Counted from the stretch's first letter, positions 47,549 through 57,425 are shown. The stretch: 64,000 nt of DNA from Mycobacterium parascrofulaceum ATCC BAA-614 (GCF_000164135.1 NZ_GG770555.1:653979-717978), one strand, 5' to 3'. The notes: a model not told the origin generated them from the sequence alone. Numbers and translations are program-made.

Positions 47549-48484
47549 ATGACACAACCCAACGACGACGTCTGGAGTCCGGCCACCGGCGTCGGAACCA
47601 CGGCCACACTGGCGGCGGCGGCAAGGGCCGTCGCCACCAGGGACGGGATCATCAACGACGAATTCGCCGAGCCGTTGGTGCGCGCGGTTGGTGTGACGTT
47701 TCTGACTCGCTGGGCTAGCGGCGAGCTGGTCGCCTCGGACCTCGACACCGAGGGCAGCCCATGGGGTTTGGCGCAAATGCCTACATCGATTGCGGCCCGC
47801 ACGCGGTACTTCGACGAATTCTGTGCCGATGCCACCGCGGCGGGCATCCGCCAGGCCGTCATCCTCGCTTCGGGCCTGGATACTCGTGCCTATCGACTCC
47901 ACTGGCCGAAGGGGACGACGGTGTTCGAGCTCGATCAGCCGGCCGTCATCGAGTTCAAATCCGCAACGCTGGCCGCGCTTGGCGCCGAACCGAAGGTCGA
48001 TGTGCGCGCGGTCGCGACCGATCTGCGCGAGGACTGGTCGACGGCAGTGGCGAAGGCGGGCCTGGACACCACCAAGGCCACGGCCTGGATCGCCGAGGGT
48101 CTGTTCGGCTATCTGGCGCCCGAGGCTCAGGATCGGCTGCTCGATGCCGTCACTGCGCTCAGCGCCCCAGGGAGCCGCCTCGCGAGCGAGGCCGTGCCGA
48201 ATACGGCCGACATGGATCCCGGCGCAGCGCGCGACCGCATGCGTGAGGCGACGGCGAAGTGGCGCGAGTACGGCTTCGAACTCGACTTCGACGTGATCGC
48301 GTTCGAAGGCGAGCGACACGACGTCGGCTCGTACCTCGAGGCGTGCGGCTGGACATCGGTCGCAACGCCAATGGCCGAGTTGCTCGCCGGACACGGGTTG
48401 GAAGCGATCGCGCGGGCCGACGACGATCGGCGGACGATGAACGGCGTCACCTACTACACGTCGACGCTGGGTAATCGCCTTTAG
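47549..48484 (+). CDS. mycobacterial SAM-dependent methyltransferase (TIGR00027/LCM type)
   Basis: A 311-residue paralogue of the protein at 27937-28860. It has [53 protein letters not shown] and [26 protein letters not shown] site fixes the ATG at 47549. It follows the O-methyltransferase in the same direction after 136 bp. The acceptor is unknown. Confidence 0.92.
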   Translation: MTQPNDDVWSPATGVGTTATLAAAARAVATRDGIINDEFAEPLVRAVGVTFLTRWASGELVASDLDTEGSPWGLAQMPTSIAARTRYFDEFCADATAAGIRQAVILASGLDTRAYRLHWPKGTTVFELDQPAVIEFKSATLAALGAEPKVDVRAVATDLREDWSTAVAKAGLDTTKATAWIAEGLFGYLAPEAQDRLLDAVTALSAPGSRLASEAVPNTADMDPGAARDRMREATAKWREYGFELDFDVIAFEGERHDVGSYLEACGWTSVATPMAELLAGHGLEAIARADDDRRTMNGVTYYTSTLGNRL

Positions 48485-48507
48485 GGGCGCCGGTCGGGAG
48501 GCGGCGT

Positions 48508-49002
48508 TCAGCGCCCACTGGGGCAGGCGCGTGCCAGAGTTGCCATTTCGTCGCCGAACTCGCGGTTGACCCGGCCCGCGGCTTTCGCCGATGGCGGCAG
48601 TTCCACCTTCAGCGGGTCTTGTTTGCCCAGGTCGTCGTTGACCTGCTTGGCATCTTTCATGAATTCTCGCGCCAGCGCCGCGGCTCGTTGGGCGTGGGGC
48701 GCCAGGCCAGGCGCGGTCACCCGGTCGGCGCGCTGCTGCAGGCCGTCCAGCCATGCCTGGTAATCGGCCTCAGCGGGTAGCGAGTCCTGTTCGTAGGAGC
48801 CCGGCGGCGCGAACCGCGTCTTCGCCTTCAACGAGGCCTGCATGTCGCGGTTGAAATCGATGAATTGCCGCACACTCCAACAAGGTTGTGCGCGCTCGTC
48901 GATGCGCCACGCGACGACCAGACCCGCGGCGGCCACGGCCGCGCACACGATCGTCAGCAACCGCCGGGCGGTCCTGCGCGTACGGAGACTGTTCGCGGCC
49001 AC
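48508..49002 (-). CDS. membrane-anchored hypothetical protein
   Basis: A 164-residue protein with one N-terminal helix (LLTIVCAAVAAAGLVVAW, about 15-32) and an exported helical domain. Two cysteines (QPCWSVRQF and RACPSGR) near the ends of the domain could pair. The family is not recognised. The start is GTG; it is divergent from the second GGDEF-EAL gene. Confidence 0.65.
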   Translation of the reverse strand: MAANSLRTRRTARRLLTIVCAAVAAAGLVVAWRIDERAQPCWSVRQFIDFNRDMQASLKAKTRFAPPGSYEQDSLPAEADYQAWLDGLQQRADRVTAPGLAPHAQRAAALAREFMKDAKQVNDDLGKQDPLKVELPPSAKAAGRVNREFGDEMATLARACPSGR

Positions 49003-49213
49003 GCGACCAACCTAATCGGTGGTCGCGCCGCGCGGCACCGGCTCGCCGGCGATCGGCCGCCCCGACCCAGCAGTCCCGAGCACCGTGACCAAGTGGTCCA
49101 AGCCAGAAGCTTTGCGATTGAACGTCGGGGGTCGCCTAGGTAAGCGATAACGGTCCAGCGAAAGACCTGATCTGCAAGGATTGAGCGTCAACGCCGGGGC
49201 CGGAGGGGAAGCG

Positions 49214-51490
49214 TTGTCGTTTCAGAGTCACCGCCTGAGTTTCGGGCTATCTATCGTCGCCGTCGCTGCGGCGGTGTTGAACGCGCTCGCCCCCTGGGGA
49301 GCGGCGACCGCGCAACACGTGCAGTTTGTCCTCGAAGCGACGCTGTGTGTCGGCGCATTGCTCGTCGGGCTTGTGGTCGCGGTGCGGGTGGCAGGCCTCT
49401 CCCGGTGGTGGCGCGTCGCCCTTCTGGCGGCGATTTCCACGTTTTTGGCCGCCGAGTCTCTCTCACGGCTTCGCGGTACCGCCGGCACCGGCAAGACGGC
49501 CCCGGTGCCCGCGGTCATCGGCTACTTCGTCGCTGGCCTCTTGTTCGTCGTCGCGATGCTGTTGCTGGTGCGCGCGGGCCGCGATCACGACGTCCGCACC
49601 CCGGTGCGCGTGTGGCCGGGGGTCGTCACGACCGTTCTCGACGGACTGGTGAGCTCGCTGGCGTTCTTCCACCTGGTGTACGTCGCCCGCTTGGGAGCCA
49701 TGGACGGCGCCGCGCTGCCGCGGTCGACCAATTCCGCGGTCGTTTGGGGGATCGCCGCGGTGGAGCTCGTCACGGTGGTGGGCGCGGTTCTCCTTGCGAT
49801 GTGGTATCCGCCGTACCGGCCGGGCCGGGCGAACTACATGCTTCTGGCGGCCGCGGTGATCACCCTGACGTCCTCCGACAGGCTGCTCGCCTACCTGCGG
49901 AGCGTCGGTGTGACGACGCTGAATCTGTGGGTCGGCGTCGGGTTCGTCCTGTCCCCGCTGTTGATCGCATGGAGTCTGCTCGTCCTGCCTCCGCGGCCCC
50001 GCCCCCACGACGACGAGCAGCCAACCAACTGGGCACGGTTGACCCTGCCCTATGTGGGGTTCATGGGCAGCACGGCCCTACTCACGTTTCAGGTGCTGGT
50101 CGGTCGAGGGATCGACCCGCTCTTCGCGAGCACCTACTTGGCGTTGGCGTTGCTTGTCGCGACCCGCTACGTGGTGGCGATGCGGGTGCAGCGCATGCTG
50201 ACCGAACAGCTTGTCGCCGCCAAGCGCCGGCTTGCCTATCAGGCCCACCACGATGCACTGACCGGCCTACCGAATCGATTGCTGTTGGCCGAGCGGCTGG
50301 ACGAAGCCATCCGCGGCGGCCCGTTCGTCTTGATCTTCGTCGACATCGACGACTTCAAAGAGGTCAACGACCGCTTCGGGCATGCCGCCGGCGACGAGTT
50401 GCTCTGCGCGATCAGTGCACGTCTGCAAGAGTGCCTCGGCCAGTCCGACACGCTGGCGCGGATCGGGGGAGACGAGTTCGCCATCCTCACGGCCGGTGCT
50501 GTCGACGCACCGGAGATGGTCGCCGACCAACTCCGGGTGGCCCTGCGAAGTCCGTTCTCGGTGCATGGGACGTCGGTGCGGGTGCGTGCGAGCATGGGCC
50601 TGGTCAGTCCCGGTCACCACGACGGCCCGCCGACCTCCGACGATCTGCTCCGGCAGGCCGACATCTCGATGTACACGGGGAAGCGGCTGGGCAAAGACAC
50701 CGCCGTGGTGTACCGCCCGGCGTTCAGCGCTTCCGAAGACTTCACGACGGCGCTGCGGCTCGCGAATGGCGCTGTCCCGCAGGGCTTTCAGCTCAAGTAT
50801 CAGCCCGTGGTGGCCCTGCCAGACGGGACGCCGGTCGCGGTGGAGGCACTTGCGCGGTGGCGGGCGCCGAGCGGGGTGCAGATTCCTCCTCAAACCTTCG
50901 TCTCGCTTGCCGAAGCCAACGGCATGGGGGCACAGCTCGACGCGCTGGTGCTCGATCAGGCTTGTGCGCAGATCCAGCACGCGGGCCTCGATCTGGACCT
51001 TCACGTCAACATCGGCGCCGCGCGGCTCGGCAGCATTGATTTCGAACATGCCGTCAGCCGCACCCTGGCGCGGCACGGATTGTCACCGCAACGGCTCGTC
51101 CTGGAGATCACCGAAACAGTTCCCATCGTCGATCTCGTCGAGGGAGCGGCCGCCATCAGGCGTTTGAACGAACTGGGCATCAGGGTGGCCCTGGACGATT
51201 TCGGCACGGGTTTCAACTCGCTGACCTACCTGCACGAGCTGCCCGTGCAAGTCGTCAAGCTCGACCGTGGCCTGGCCGCAGGCGTCCAACCGGGACGGAA
51301 CCTCACGCTGTATCGATCGGTCATCGGCTTATGCGAAGCGCTGCGGCTCAAGGTGATCGCAGAAGGGATCGAAACCGCCGAGCAGGCGCAGACGGTCTTT
51401 CAGGCCGGCTGCGGATTGGCGCAAGGCCACTTGTTCGGGGCAGCCTCCGGGCTGACCGACATCGTCTCGTCGGCGAAGGGGAGTAGGTGA
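49214..51490 (+). CDS. membrane GGDEF-EAL c-di-GMP protein (second copy)
   Basis: About 758 residues: eight to ten membrane helices, then GGDEF (IGGDEF near residue 418) and EAL (E544 in VEALARW). EAL residues are complete: the Asn of VNIGAAR, EITET, DDFGTGFNSL, VKLDR, EGIET and AQGHLF. A very strong GGAGGGG site stands before TTG 49214, which I take as the start; a TTG at 49181 is the alternative. It is a paralogue of the protein at 40369. Both enzymatic activities look intact, so net synthesis or breakdown of c-di-GMP must be set by the membrane sensor. Confidence 0.92.
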   Translation: MSFQSHRLSFGLSIVAVAAAVLNALAPWGAATAQHVQFVLEATLCVGALLVGLVVAVRVAGLSRWWRVALLAAISTFLAAESLSRLRGTAGTGKTAPVPAVIGYFVAGLLFVVAMLLLVRAGRDHDVRTPVRVWPGVVTTVLDGLVSSLAFFHLVYVARLGAMDGAALPRSTNSAVVWGIAAVELVTVVGAVLLAMWYPPYRPGRANYMLLAAAVITLTSSDRLLAYLRSVGVTTLNLWVGVGFVLSPLLIAWSLLVLPPRPRPHDDEQPTNWARLTLPYVGFMGSTALLTFQVLVGRGIDPLFASTYLALALLVATRYVVAMRVQRMLTEQLVAAKRRLAYQAHHDALTGLPNRLLLAERLDEAIRGGPFVLIFVDIDDFKEVNDRFGHAAGDELLCAISARLQECLGQSDTLARIGGDEFAILTAGAVDAPEMVADQLRVALRSPFSVHGTSVRVRASMGLVSPGHHDGPPTSDDLLRQADISMYTGKRLGKDTAVVYRPAFSASEDFTTALRLANGAVPQGFQLKYQPVVALPDGTPVAVEALARWRAPSGVQIPPQTFVSLAEANGMGAQLDALVLDQACAQIQHAGLDLDLHVNIGAARLGSIDFEHAVSRTLARHGLSPQRLVLEITETVPIVDLVEGAAAIRRLNELGIRVALDDFGTGFNSLTYLHELPVQVVKLDRGLAAGVQPGRNLTLYRSVIGLCEALRLKVIAEGIETAEQAQTVFQAGCGLAQGHLFGAASGLTDIVSSAKGSR

Positions 51491-51631
51491 GGATCGCGGG
51501 GCGCTCCATCCGGCGGGAGGTGTGTCCACCCGGGGCAATGATATTGCTCGACAGCATGATAGGAATATGGCCCTCAACGCGAAGGGCGGCCCAACCCGTC
51601 GGCGACGACGTGAAATGGCAATAGGGCGGGC

Positions 51632-54541
51632 TCAGGAAGTATGCCCGTCAGCGGTGTGGGCGGCCGCCGCCCGCTCGGCATTCGGCAACAACAAGGAGCG
51701 CACCGCGGCGCGGGGGCCGAAGGGCCGCAGGAGCTGGCTGGCGGGGCGGGAGCGCACGATCTGCGGCCACCAGAACCAGCGCCCCAGCAGGGCCGCGATG
51801 GACGGCATCAGGAACGATCGCACGACCAGGGTGTCGAAGAGCAGGCCAATGGCGATGCTGGTACCAATCTGGCCGACGACACGCACGTCGCTGCTGGCCA
51901 TGGCGCCAAGGGTGAAGGCGAACACCAGTCCGGCCGCCGTCACCACCCCGCCCGTACTGCCCATCGACCGGATGATCCCCGTCTTGATCCCCGCGCCGAT
52001 CTCCTCTTCGAAGCGCGAAACCAACAGCAGGTTGTAGTCCGAGCCGACCGCTAACAGCACGATGAGGGTGAAAGCCAGTACCAGCCAGTGCAGTTCCAGC
52101 CCGAGCAGGTGCTGCCAGATGAGCACGGATAGGCCGAAAGACGCGCCCAGCGACAGCGCGACGGTGCCCATGATGACGAGTGCGGCGACCAGACTTCGGG
52201 TCAGGGTCAGCATGATCGCCGTGATCAGGCCGAGCGCTGCCAATACGGCGATCATGAGGTCGTATTTGGCGCCGTCTTGCATGTCCTTGTACGTCGACGC
52301 GGTGCCGGCCAGGTAGATGTCGGCGGTCGCCAAGGGACTTTGCTTCACGGCGTCCTGCGCCGCCCGCTTTATGGGACCAACGGGCGCGATGCCTTTCGGC
52401 GTCGCGGGATCACCCTTTTGGGTGATGATGTAGCGAGCAGCCGTGCCGTCCGGCGACAAATGCAGCTTCAGGCCCTTCTGAAAGTCGCTGTTGCTGAACA
52501 CATCAGGGGGTAGATAGAAGGTGTCGTCGTTTTTTGCGCCGTCAAACGCTTTGCCCATGGCCGCGGCGTTATCGCTCATCGCCTGCAGCTGGGCGACCAA
52601 TCCCGACAGGGTGCTGTGCAGTATCAGTAGCAGTGCCCGAAGGTCTCGCATGGTGGTGATCATCGGCGGCAGCAACGCCACCGTTTGCGGCATGATCTTG
52701 TCGAAGTCGCGCGCGTCCGCGAGGAACTTGTGCAGGTTTTCGCTTAGCTCGTCCACCCCGTCCGTGGCGTCGAACGCCGACCGCACCGCCCAACAGACCG
52801 GAATGTCGTAACAGTGTCGTTCCGTGTAGAGGTACCTGCGCAGCGGTCGGGCGAAGTCATCGAAATCGGCGATATGATCCCGTATTTGGTCGGTAGTGTT
52901 TTTCAGTTCCGCCATTTCACCGACCATGCGGTGAGTCGTGCCGGACAGCTGTTGCATCAGGACCTGCATGCGTTCGACGGTGCTGATCATTCCGCCGAGC
53001 TCATCGGCCATCTTCAACATATCGGCCAACCGGTCTTTGAGATAGCCGAGGTTCTCGACCATGCTGCTGCTTTGCGCGCTTATCTGAAAGGCCAGGGAAC
53101 TGTGCTCGATCGGTGCCCCCAGCGGGCGGGTTATCCCTTGCACCCGGGCAATGCCGGCCACCCGGATGATCCTCTTGGCGATCCGGTCCAACACCAGCAT
53201 GTCGGTCGGATTGCGCATATCGTGATCGGTTTGGACCAGCAACATATCCGGATTCAGCCGGCCCACCGCAAAATGGCGGTCGGCGGCTTGGATTCCCTGG
53301 TCGGCCGGCGTACTGGTCGGGATGTAATGGCGGTCGTCGTAACTGGTCTTGTAACTCGGCAATACCAGCAGGCCGACCAGTGACACCGCGAGAGCCGCGG
53401 CCAGCACGGCCCCGGGCCAACGAACGACCGCGGTGCCGATCCGCCGCCACCGACGGGTGCTGATCGTGCGTTTGGCGTCGAGCAAACCGCGGCGACTCGC
53501 TACACTGAGAACGGCCGGCGCCAGGGTGAGCGCGACCAGGACGGCAACGGCCAGGCCGATTCCCGCCGGAATCCCCAGGCTGTTGAAGTAATTGAGTCGC
53601 GTCAGGCTCAGGCACGAGATCGCACCGGCGATGGTCAGGCCCGAGCCCAAGACGATTGGCGACACACTACGGAAAGTGGTGTAGTAGGCCGTCTCTCGGT
53701 CCTCGCCCGCCTGGCGGGCCTCCTGGTAGCGGCCGATGAAGAAGATGCCATAGTCCGTCCCGGCCGCGATCGCGAGGGTCGTCAGCAGATTGGTTGCAAA
53801 GAACGTCAGCCCCAACACGTTTTGGTCGGCGAGGAGGGCAACCAGTCCGCGTGCCGCGCCCACGCCGATTCCCATGAGCGCAAGCAGAATCAAAACGGTG
53901 GACAGCGAACGGTAGACGATGAACATCATAATCGCGATGACGACGATGCTGATTGTCGTCATCATGATCATGCTTTTGTCTCCGGCGTCGAGCAGATCGG
54001 CGCTCAGCGCTCCCGATCCGGTGACGTAGGCCTTGACCCCGTTTGGCGGCGGGATGCGCGCCACGACCTTGCGGACGCCGGTGAGGGCTTCGTTGGCCGC
54101 GGTTCCGCCTTGATTGCCGGCAAGGTTCAACTGAACGTATGCGGCCTTGCCATCACGGCTCTGAACACCGGCCGCTGTGGCCGGATCTCCCCACAGGTCC
54201 TGAACGTGCTGTACGTCTTTCTTGTCCCGGGACAGTTCCTTGATGACGTCGTTGTAGTAGCGGTGCGCGTCGGCTGCGAGCGGTTTTTCGCCTTCCAGGA
54301 CAAGCATCGCCACGTTGTCGGAGGTGTATTCGTGGAAGGTTTTGCCGATGCGCTTCATGGCCTGCGTCGAGGGCGCGTCTTTGGTGCTGAGCGCGACCGC
54401 ATGCTCGCGCCCGACGACTTCCAACTGCGGGACGGCGAGGTTCAGCAGCGCCGTGATGGCGACCCAGAACAAGATGATGGGGATCGCGAATCGGCGGACA
54501 ATCCGCGCCAGCCGCCGGCGCCCGCCCCCGTCGGCGCTCAC
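51632..54541 (-). CDS. MmpL-family RND transporter
   Basis: A 969-residue inner-membrane transporter of the mycobacterial MmpL group with about twelve helices and two large periplasmic domains. The proton-relay motifs are visible as GTDYGIFFIGRYQEAR and GSDYNLLLVSRFEEE. The D2 domain carries a long coiled-coil-like insertion (about 500-690), typical of the MmpL4/MmpL5-type members that pair with MmpS. The likely cargo is a lipid such as glycopeptidolipid or a siderophore. It overlaps the upstream mmpS gene by four bases. Confidence 0.95.
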   Translation of the reverse strand: MSADGGGRRRLARIVRRFAIPIILFWVAITALLNLAVPQLEVVGREHAVALSTKDAPSTQAMKRIGKTFHEYTSDNVAMLVLEGEKPLAADAHRYYNDVIKELSRDKKDVQHVQDLWGDPATAAGVQSRDGKAAYVQLNLAGNQGGTAANEALTGVRKVVARIPPPNGVKAYVTGSGALSADLLDAGDKSMIMMTTISIVVIAIMMFIVYRSLSTVLILLALMGIGVGAARGLVALLADQNVLGLTFFATNLLTTLAIAAGTDYGIFFIGRYQEARQAGEDRETAYYTTFRSVSPIVLGSGLTIAGAISCLSLTRLNYFNSLGIPAGIGLAVAVLVALTLAPAVLSVASRRGLLDAKRTISTRRWRRIGTAVVRWPGAVLAAALAVSLVGLLVLPSYKTSYDDRHYIPTSTPADQGIQAADRHFAVGRLNPDMLLVQTDHDMRNPTDMLVLDRIAKRIIRVAGIARVQGITRPLGAPIEHSSLAFQISAQSSSMVENLGYLKDRLADMLKMADELGGMISTVERMQVLMQQLSGTTHRMVGEMAELKNTTDQIRDHIADFDDFARPLRRYLYTERHCYDIPVCWAVRSAFDATDGVDELSENLHKFLADARDFDKIMPQTVALLPPMITTMRDLRALLLILHSTLSGLVAQLQAMSDNAAAMGKAFDGAKNDDTFYLPPDVFSNSDFQKGLKLHLSPDGTAARYIITQKGDPATPKGIAPVGPIKRAAQDAVKQSPLATADIYLAGTASTYKDMQDGAKYDLMIAVLAALGLITAIMLTLTRSLVAALVIMGTVALSLGASFGLSVLIWQHLLGLELHWLVLAFTLIVLLAVGSDYNLLLVSRFEEEIGAGIKTGIIRSMGSTGGVVTAAGLVFAFTLGAMASSDVRVVGQIGTSIAIGLLFDTLVVRSFLMPSIAALLGRWFWWPQIVRSRPASQLLRPFGPRAAVRSLLLPNAERAAAAHTADGHTS

Positions 54542-54966
54542 GCCGCCTTCACCAGACAGGACGCCAGGGCGTGCTTGCCGTTCGTGGACTGCTGGTCTCG
54601 GACCTCGCCATTCACAATGATCCGGCAGCCGATGCGGTCACCGTCGCCTTGCGCCACCACGTTGGCGAAGACGGCCGGGAGCCGCGTGGTTATCGTGTAC
54701 GACCACGGCAGACTCCGGACCTCGACGTCGCGGGGCGCGGCGCCCGCATCCAGATAATTGATGCTTGCCAGAGTGGTTGGCGAGCCATAGATCTCGTAGG
54801 TCACCTGTTTGTGGATCACGGGCTCGATCACGGCTGCGACATCGCCGGCCGAGCTTTTCTGGTGCGAGCCGAACATGCCGCGCAGGTGCGAGACCGAAAG
54901 GCCGGCAAACCCAAGAACTAGCGCTACGGCCAGCGGCACCCATGCTCGCTTGAGTAGCCCTACCAT
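54538..54966 (-). CDS. MmpS-family accessory protein
   Basis: A 142-residue protein with one N-terminal membrane helix (WVPLAVALVLGFAGLSV) and a periplasmic MmpS domain (HKQVTYEIYGSPTTLASINY, then LPWSYTITTRLP). Two cysteines (RIGCRII, ALASCLV) probably form a disulfide. The ATG has AAGGGG upstream and the stop overlaps mmpL (ATGA), so the pair is translated together. No TetR-type regulator is adjacent. Confidence 0.93.
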   Translation of the reverse strand: MVGLLKRAWVPLAVALVLGFAGLSVSHLRGMFGSHQKSSAGDVAAVIEPVIHKQVTYEIYGSPTTLASINYLDAGAAPRDVEVRSLPWSYTITTRLPAVFANVVAQGDGDRIGCRIIVNGEVRDQQSTNGKHALASCLVKAA

Positions 54967-55193
54967 CGAAACCCCTTTTTGCCATCATCATTGGCACCCG
55001 CGGTCGTGCTATCCGGGAGGCCGGGTTCTTTGGAACTCGGTGCGCGGCGTGCCAGCCGCAGCTTGCCCCCGAAATCGTTCCCCAAACCTGGGACCGCGGA
55101 ACAAATGTCGACACCAACGTTTCAGCCATGCGGGCACGGGTACGGGCTTGCCAGATCGCACGGCCGCGCGGCGGCCGACAGGAGGAGACAGTG

Positions 55194-55481
55194 ATGAACC
55201 ATCGGAACCGGCCGGAAATGGACTACGGAGCGGTCGGGATGCCCAAGCCGCAGGGATGGACTCTCGAGCGCGTCGTGAACCTGCTAGCGGGAACCGTGGT
55301 GCTCACCAGTTTGCTGCTGGGGCGGGAGCGGTCGCGCCGGTGGCGCGCGCTGACGGGGTTCGTCGGTGCCAACCTGCTGTTGGACGCCGCCATCGGATGG
55401 TGTCCAACCAGTCTGCTATTGCATCGCCTGGGCATTCCCACGGAGGCCGAGCGTGCGCAGGATCGCTCATGCGCGGCGTGA
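55194..55481 (+). CDS. DUF2892 small membrane protein
   Basis: A 95-residue protein matching DUF2892: GWTLERVVNLLAGTVVLTSL and FVGANLLLDAAIGWCPTSLL. It has two membrane segments and the conserved GWCP motif. The start is ATG at 55194, immediately after a GTG and an AGGAGG site. In some bacteria this domain is fused to rhodanese; here it stands alone. Confidence 0.82.
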   Translation: MNHRNRPEMDYGAVGMPKPQGWTLERVVNLLAGTVVLTSLLLGRERSRRWRALTGFVGANLLLDAAIGWCPTSLLLHRLGIPTEAERAQDRSCAA

Positions 55482-55553
55482 TCGACAGACACCGATGCAA
55501 TAACCGCGCGGGGGAGAAGGGAGCTGATCGTGGACGGCTTGAGCCAAGCGCAG

Positions 55554-56132
55554 TTAGCCCGGCCAGCGTTGGCATAGCTCCTCGGACGCCCATGCCGGCC
55601 ACGTCGGTGCGCCGATGACGGTGCCGGCGGTCAGTTGCGCGACGATTCGGGGCCCACTCACGCGTGAGTTGTCGTAGACCGTTGCCGTGTCGGCGATCTC
55701 GATCGCATCGGCCACCAAGTGCCATAGTCGGCGGTGCCGTTCGCGGATCTTGCCCTCGGGAACGTCGTGACCGCCGTGGCGGACGCGCCGCCGCACGCGT
55801 TCGACGGCGAGCTCCTCGGGGATCAGCATCACGTGCAGGACGGTGACGTAGCCCGCATCGTGAGCGGAGCGGATCAGCTGCAGCTTCGACGGATGGGAGA
55901 AGACGGTCTCGGCGATGAACGAGACGCCGGCATCGATCAGCTTGGCGCGGGTGTCGGCAGCGATCCGCGCCGCGTCGTAGGCGTGCCCAGCCGGCTCGTC
56001 GGGCCAACGCTGCTTGGCGATCTCGTCGGCGTTGACGAATACGCTGCGTGGCAACAACGGGGCCAACGTGAACGCGATAAACGTCGACTTACCAGCGCCG
56101 TTCGGGCCGACGACGAGGTCGAGCCGCTTCAC
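55554..56132 (-). CDS. zeta-toxin-like kinase
   Basis: A 192-residue P-loop protein with Walker A VVGPNGAGKSTF (residues 7-18), then FVNADEIAKQRWPDEPAG, an acidic residue in FIAETVFSHPSK and the Arg-rich region RVRRRVRHGGHDVPEGKIRE, as in zeta toxins, which phosphorylate UDP-N-acetylglucosamine and block wall synthesis. It follows its putative antitoxin by 22 bp. The Asp and Glu in these positions agree with an active kinase, but activity is inference. Confidence 0.85.
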   Translation of the reverse strand: MKRLDLVVGPNGAGKSTFIAFTLAPLLPRSVFVNADEIAKQRWPDEPAGHAYDAARIAADTRAKLIDAGVSFIAETVFSHPSKLQLIRSAHDAGYVTVLHVMLIPEELAVERVRRRVRHGGHDVPEGKIRERHRRLWHLVADAIEIADTATVYDNSRVSGPRIVAQLTAGTVIGAPTWPAWASEELCQRWPG

Positions 56133-56154
56133 CGCCGCCTCGCGAAGTCACGGC

Positions 56155-56544
56155 TCATCCGTCGACGTGCACAACCGAGGTAGTGCCGTCGGGCCGGTAT
56201 TCGACGATTTCGCCGTCGTCGTTGAGCGCCACTGTCGTGATGCCACGCGCCGACAGCATGTCACCGTAATGGGCGGTCGCGAGCGACTCCTCGATAGCGG
56301 CCGAGATCTCTGCGTTGAAGACGAGCCCCTCATCGTCGGACAGCTGGCCGGTGTCCAGATCACCGGCCAGCGCGGCCTCGATGCGGCGACGCGAGGCGGT
56401 CTGATGGCTCGACACCGCCCGGCCTACCCGAGCCCAGTGATCGAGTTGCTGCTTGGCCGAACGACTTTGGCGAGCACCCTCGGCGGCCGCGCTGTCCACC
56501 AGGTCGGCGGCAACCCGGGTGACGCGGTCGGCGACGTTGGTCAT
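56155..56544 (-). CDS. ParD-like antitoxin of the zeta module
   Basis: A 129-residue protein, first gene of the pair. The N-terminal half (RQSRSAKQQLDHWARVGRAV) matches the ParD-like antitoxin group that accompanies zeta-type toxins. The second half contains two beta strands (GITTVALNDDGEIVEYRPDG). An AGGAGG site precedes the ATG. The palindromes directly upstream are the likely autoregulatory operator. Confidence 0.8.
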   Translation of the reverse strand: MTNVADRVTRVAADLVDSAAAEGARQSRSAKQQLDHWARVGRAVSSHQTASRRRIEAALAGDLDTGQLSDDEGLVFNAEISAAIEESLATAHYGDMLSARGITTVALNDDGEIVEYRPDGTTSVVHVDG

Positions 56545-56555
56545 ATATACCTCCT

Positions 56556-56594
56556 GTAGCAGAATGCTACGCCTTGTAGCGGAATGCTACAAGG
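56556..56594 (-). promoter_or_regulatory. double palindromic operator of the toxin-antitoxin module
   Basis: Two inverted repeats of the form GTAGC-N5-GCTAC lie at 56556-56570 and 56576-56590, with centres exactly 20 bp apart (two helical turns). The distal one extends to CCTTGTAGC-GGAAT-GCTACAAGG (56572-56594), a 9-bp perfect stem. They sit directly upstream of the AGGAGG site of the antitoxin gene. Side-by-side dimers of the antitoxin probably bind here. Confidence 0.7.
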
Positions 56595-56810
56595 TTAGTC
56601 CCTGGGCCCTCGGGCGCCTGCCGGCGAGAAGCTTGCACCGGCAATCCTTCCCCGGGTGCGCTGGCGTGCCGTCGATCACCGCGGCGTAAGTTCGTTGGGA
56701 GCCACCGCGGCCACCCGCGCCAACTCGAGCGGTTCGGTCATGGTCCGGCCCGGGCGCGTAGGTCAGCGGCAAACTCGACCCACACCACAGGACGACGCGG
56801 GGAGGAGCCC

Positions 56811-57425
56811 ATGAGAACGATCGCATGTCGCCACCCGGCAGTGGTCGGCCTGGCCGCCGTCGTCGCGCTCATCGCTGTGGCCTGCAGCAATGGCAAGAGC
56901 GTCGACGGGTCGGCACCACCTCAGGTCGGTGCGCATGCCATCTCCACGTCTCAAGCCCCGGCGCGGCCCACCGAGGTCAAGCTCATCGGGGAGGGCGGCG
57001 TCGAGGTGGCCCTGACCGGCCCGATCGCCGCCAAGTACTCGTCGGCAACCGAGGATCAGAAGAATGCTCTCGGCAAGCCGCTGACAGGTGACCGCAATGC
57101 GGGAAAACGGGCAAGTGGCTTGGTATTCCAGCAGTTCCAAGGCGGCGTGATCACTGCGAAGAACGACGAGCCGGGCACGCCTGCGTTTATCACCACGGGC
57201 AGGATCCGGGAAGCATGGAATGTCCCGCGCGACCCGAACGGCGTGCCCGCGATCACCACCGGCACTAACGGTTCGGCAGGTCCGCTGGGCTTTCCGACCA
57301 GCGACGTGAACGCCGTCGACGGTCAGCTCCTGGCCAACTTCGAGCACGGCAAGATCGAGTACGACCTCAAGACTGGCCAGGTCGAGGTGACGGTCAACGG
57401 CAAGGCCGTGCCGTCGGGGCTGTAG
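56811..57425 (+). CDS. LGFP-repeat lipoprotein
   Basis: A 204-residue lipoprotein. The signal peptide ends in IAVAC, so Cys25 should be acylated. The body contains an LGFP-type motif (GPLGFPTSD) and FQQFQGGVITAK, as found in wall-binding actinobacterial proteins. A GGGGAGGAG site precedes the ATG. It is probably anchored to the cell envelope and in contact with arabinogalactan, by analogy with other LGFP proteins. Confidence 0.82.
   Translation: MRTIACRHPAVVGLAAVVALIAVACSNGKSVDGSAPPQVGAHAISTSQAPARPTEVKLIGEGGVEVALTGPIAAKYSSATEDQKNALGKPLTGDRNAGKRASGLVFQQFQGGVITAKNDEPGTPAFITTGRIREAWNVPRDPNGVPAITTGTNGSAGPLGFPTSDVNAVDGQLLANFEHGKIEYDLKTGQVEVTVNGKAVPSGL

Noticed and set aside
56676..56741. A 21-codon complement frame starting MTEPLELARVAAVAP
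   Set aside because: It reads like a gene start, but it is too short, lacks a ribosome site and has no recognisable continuation.
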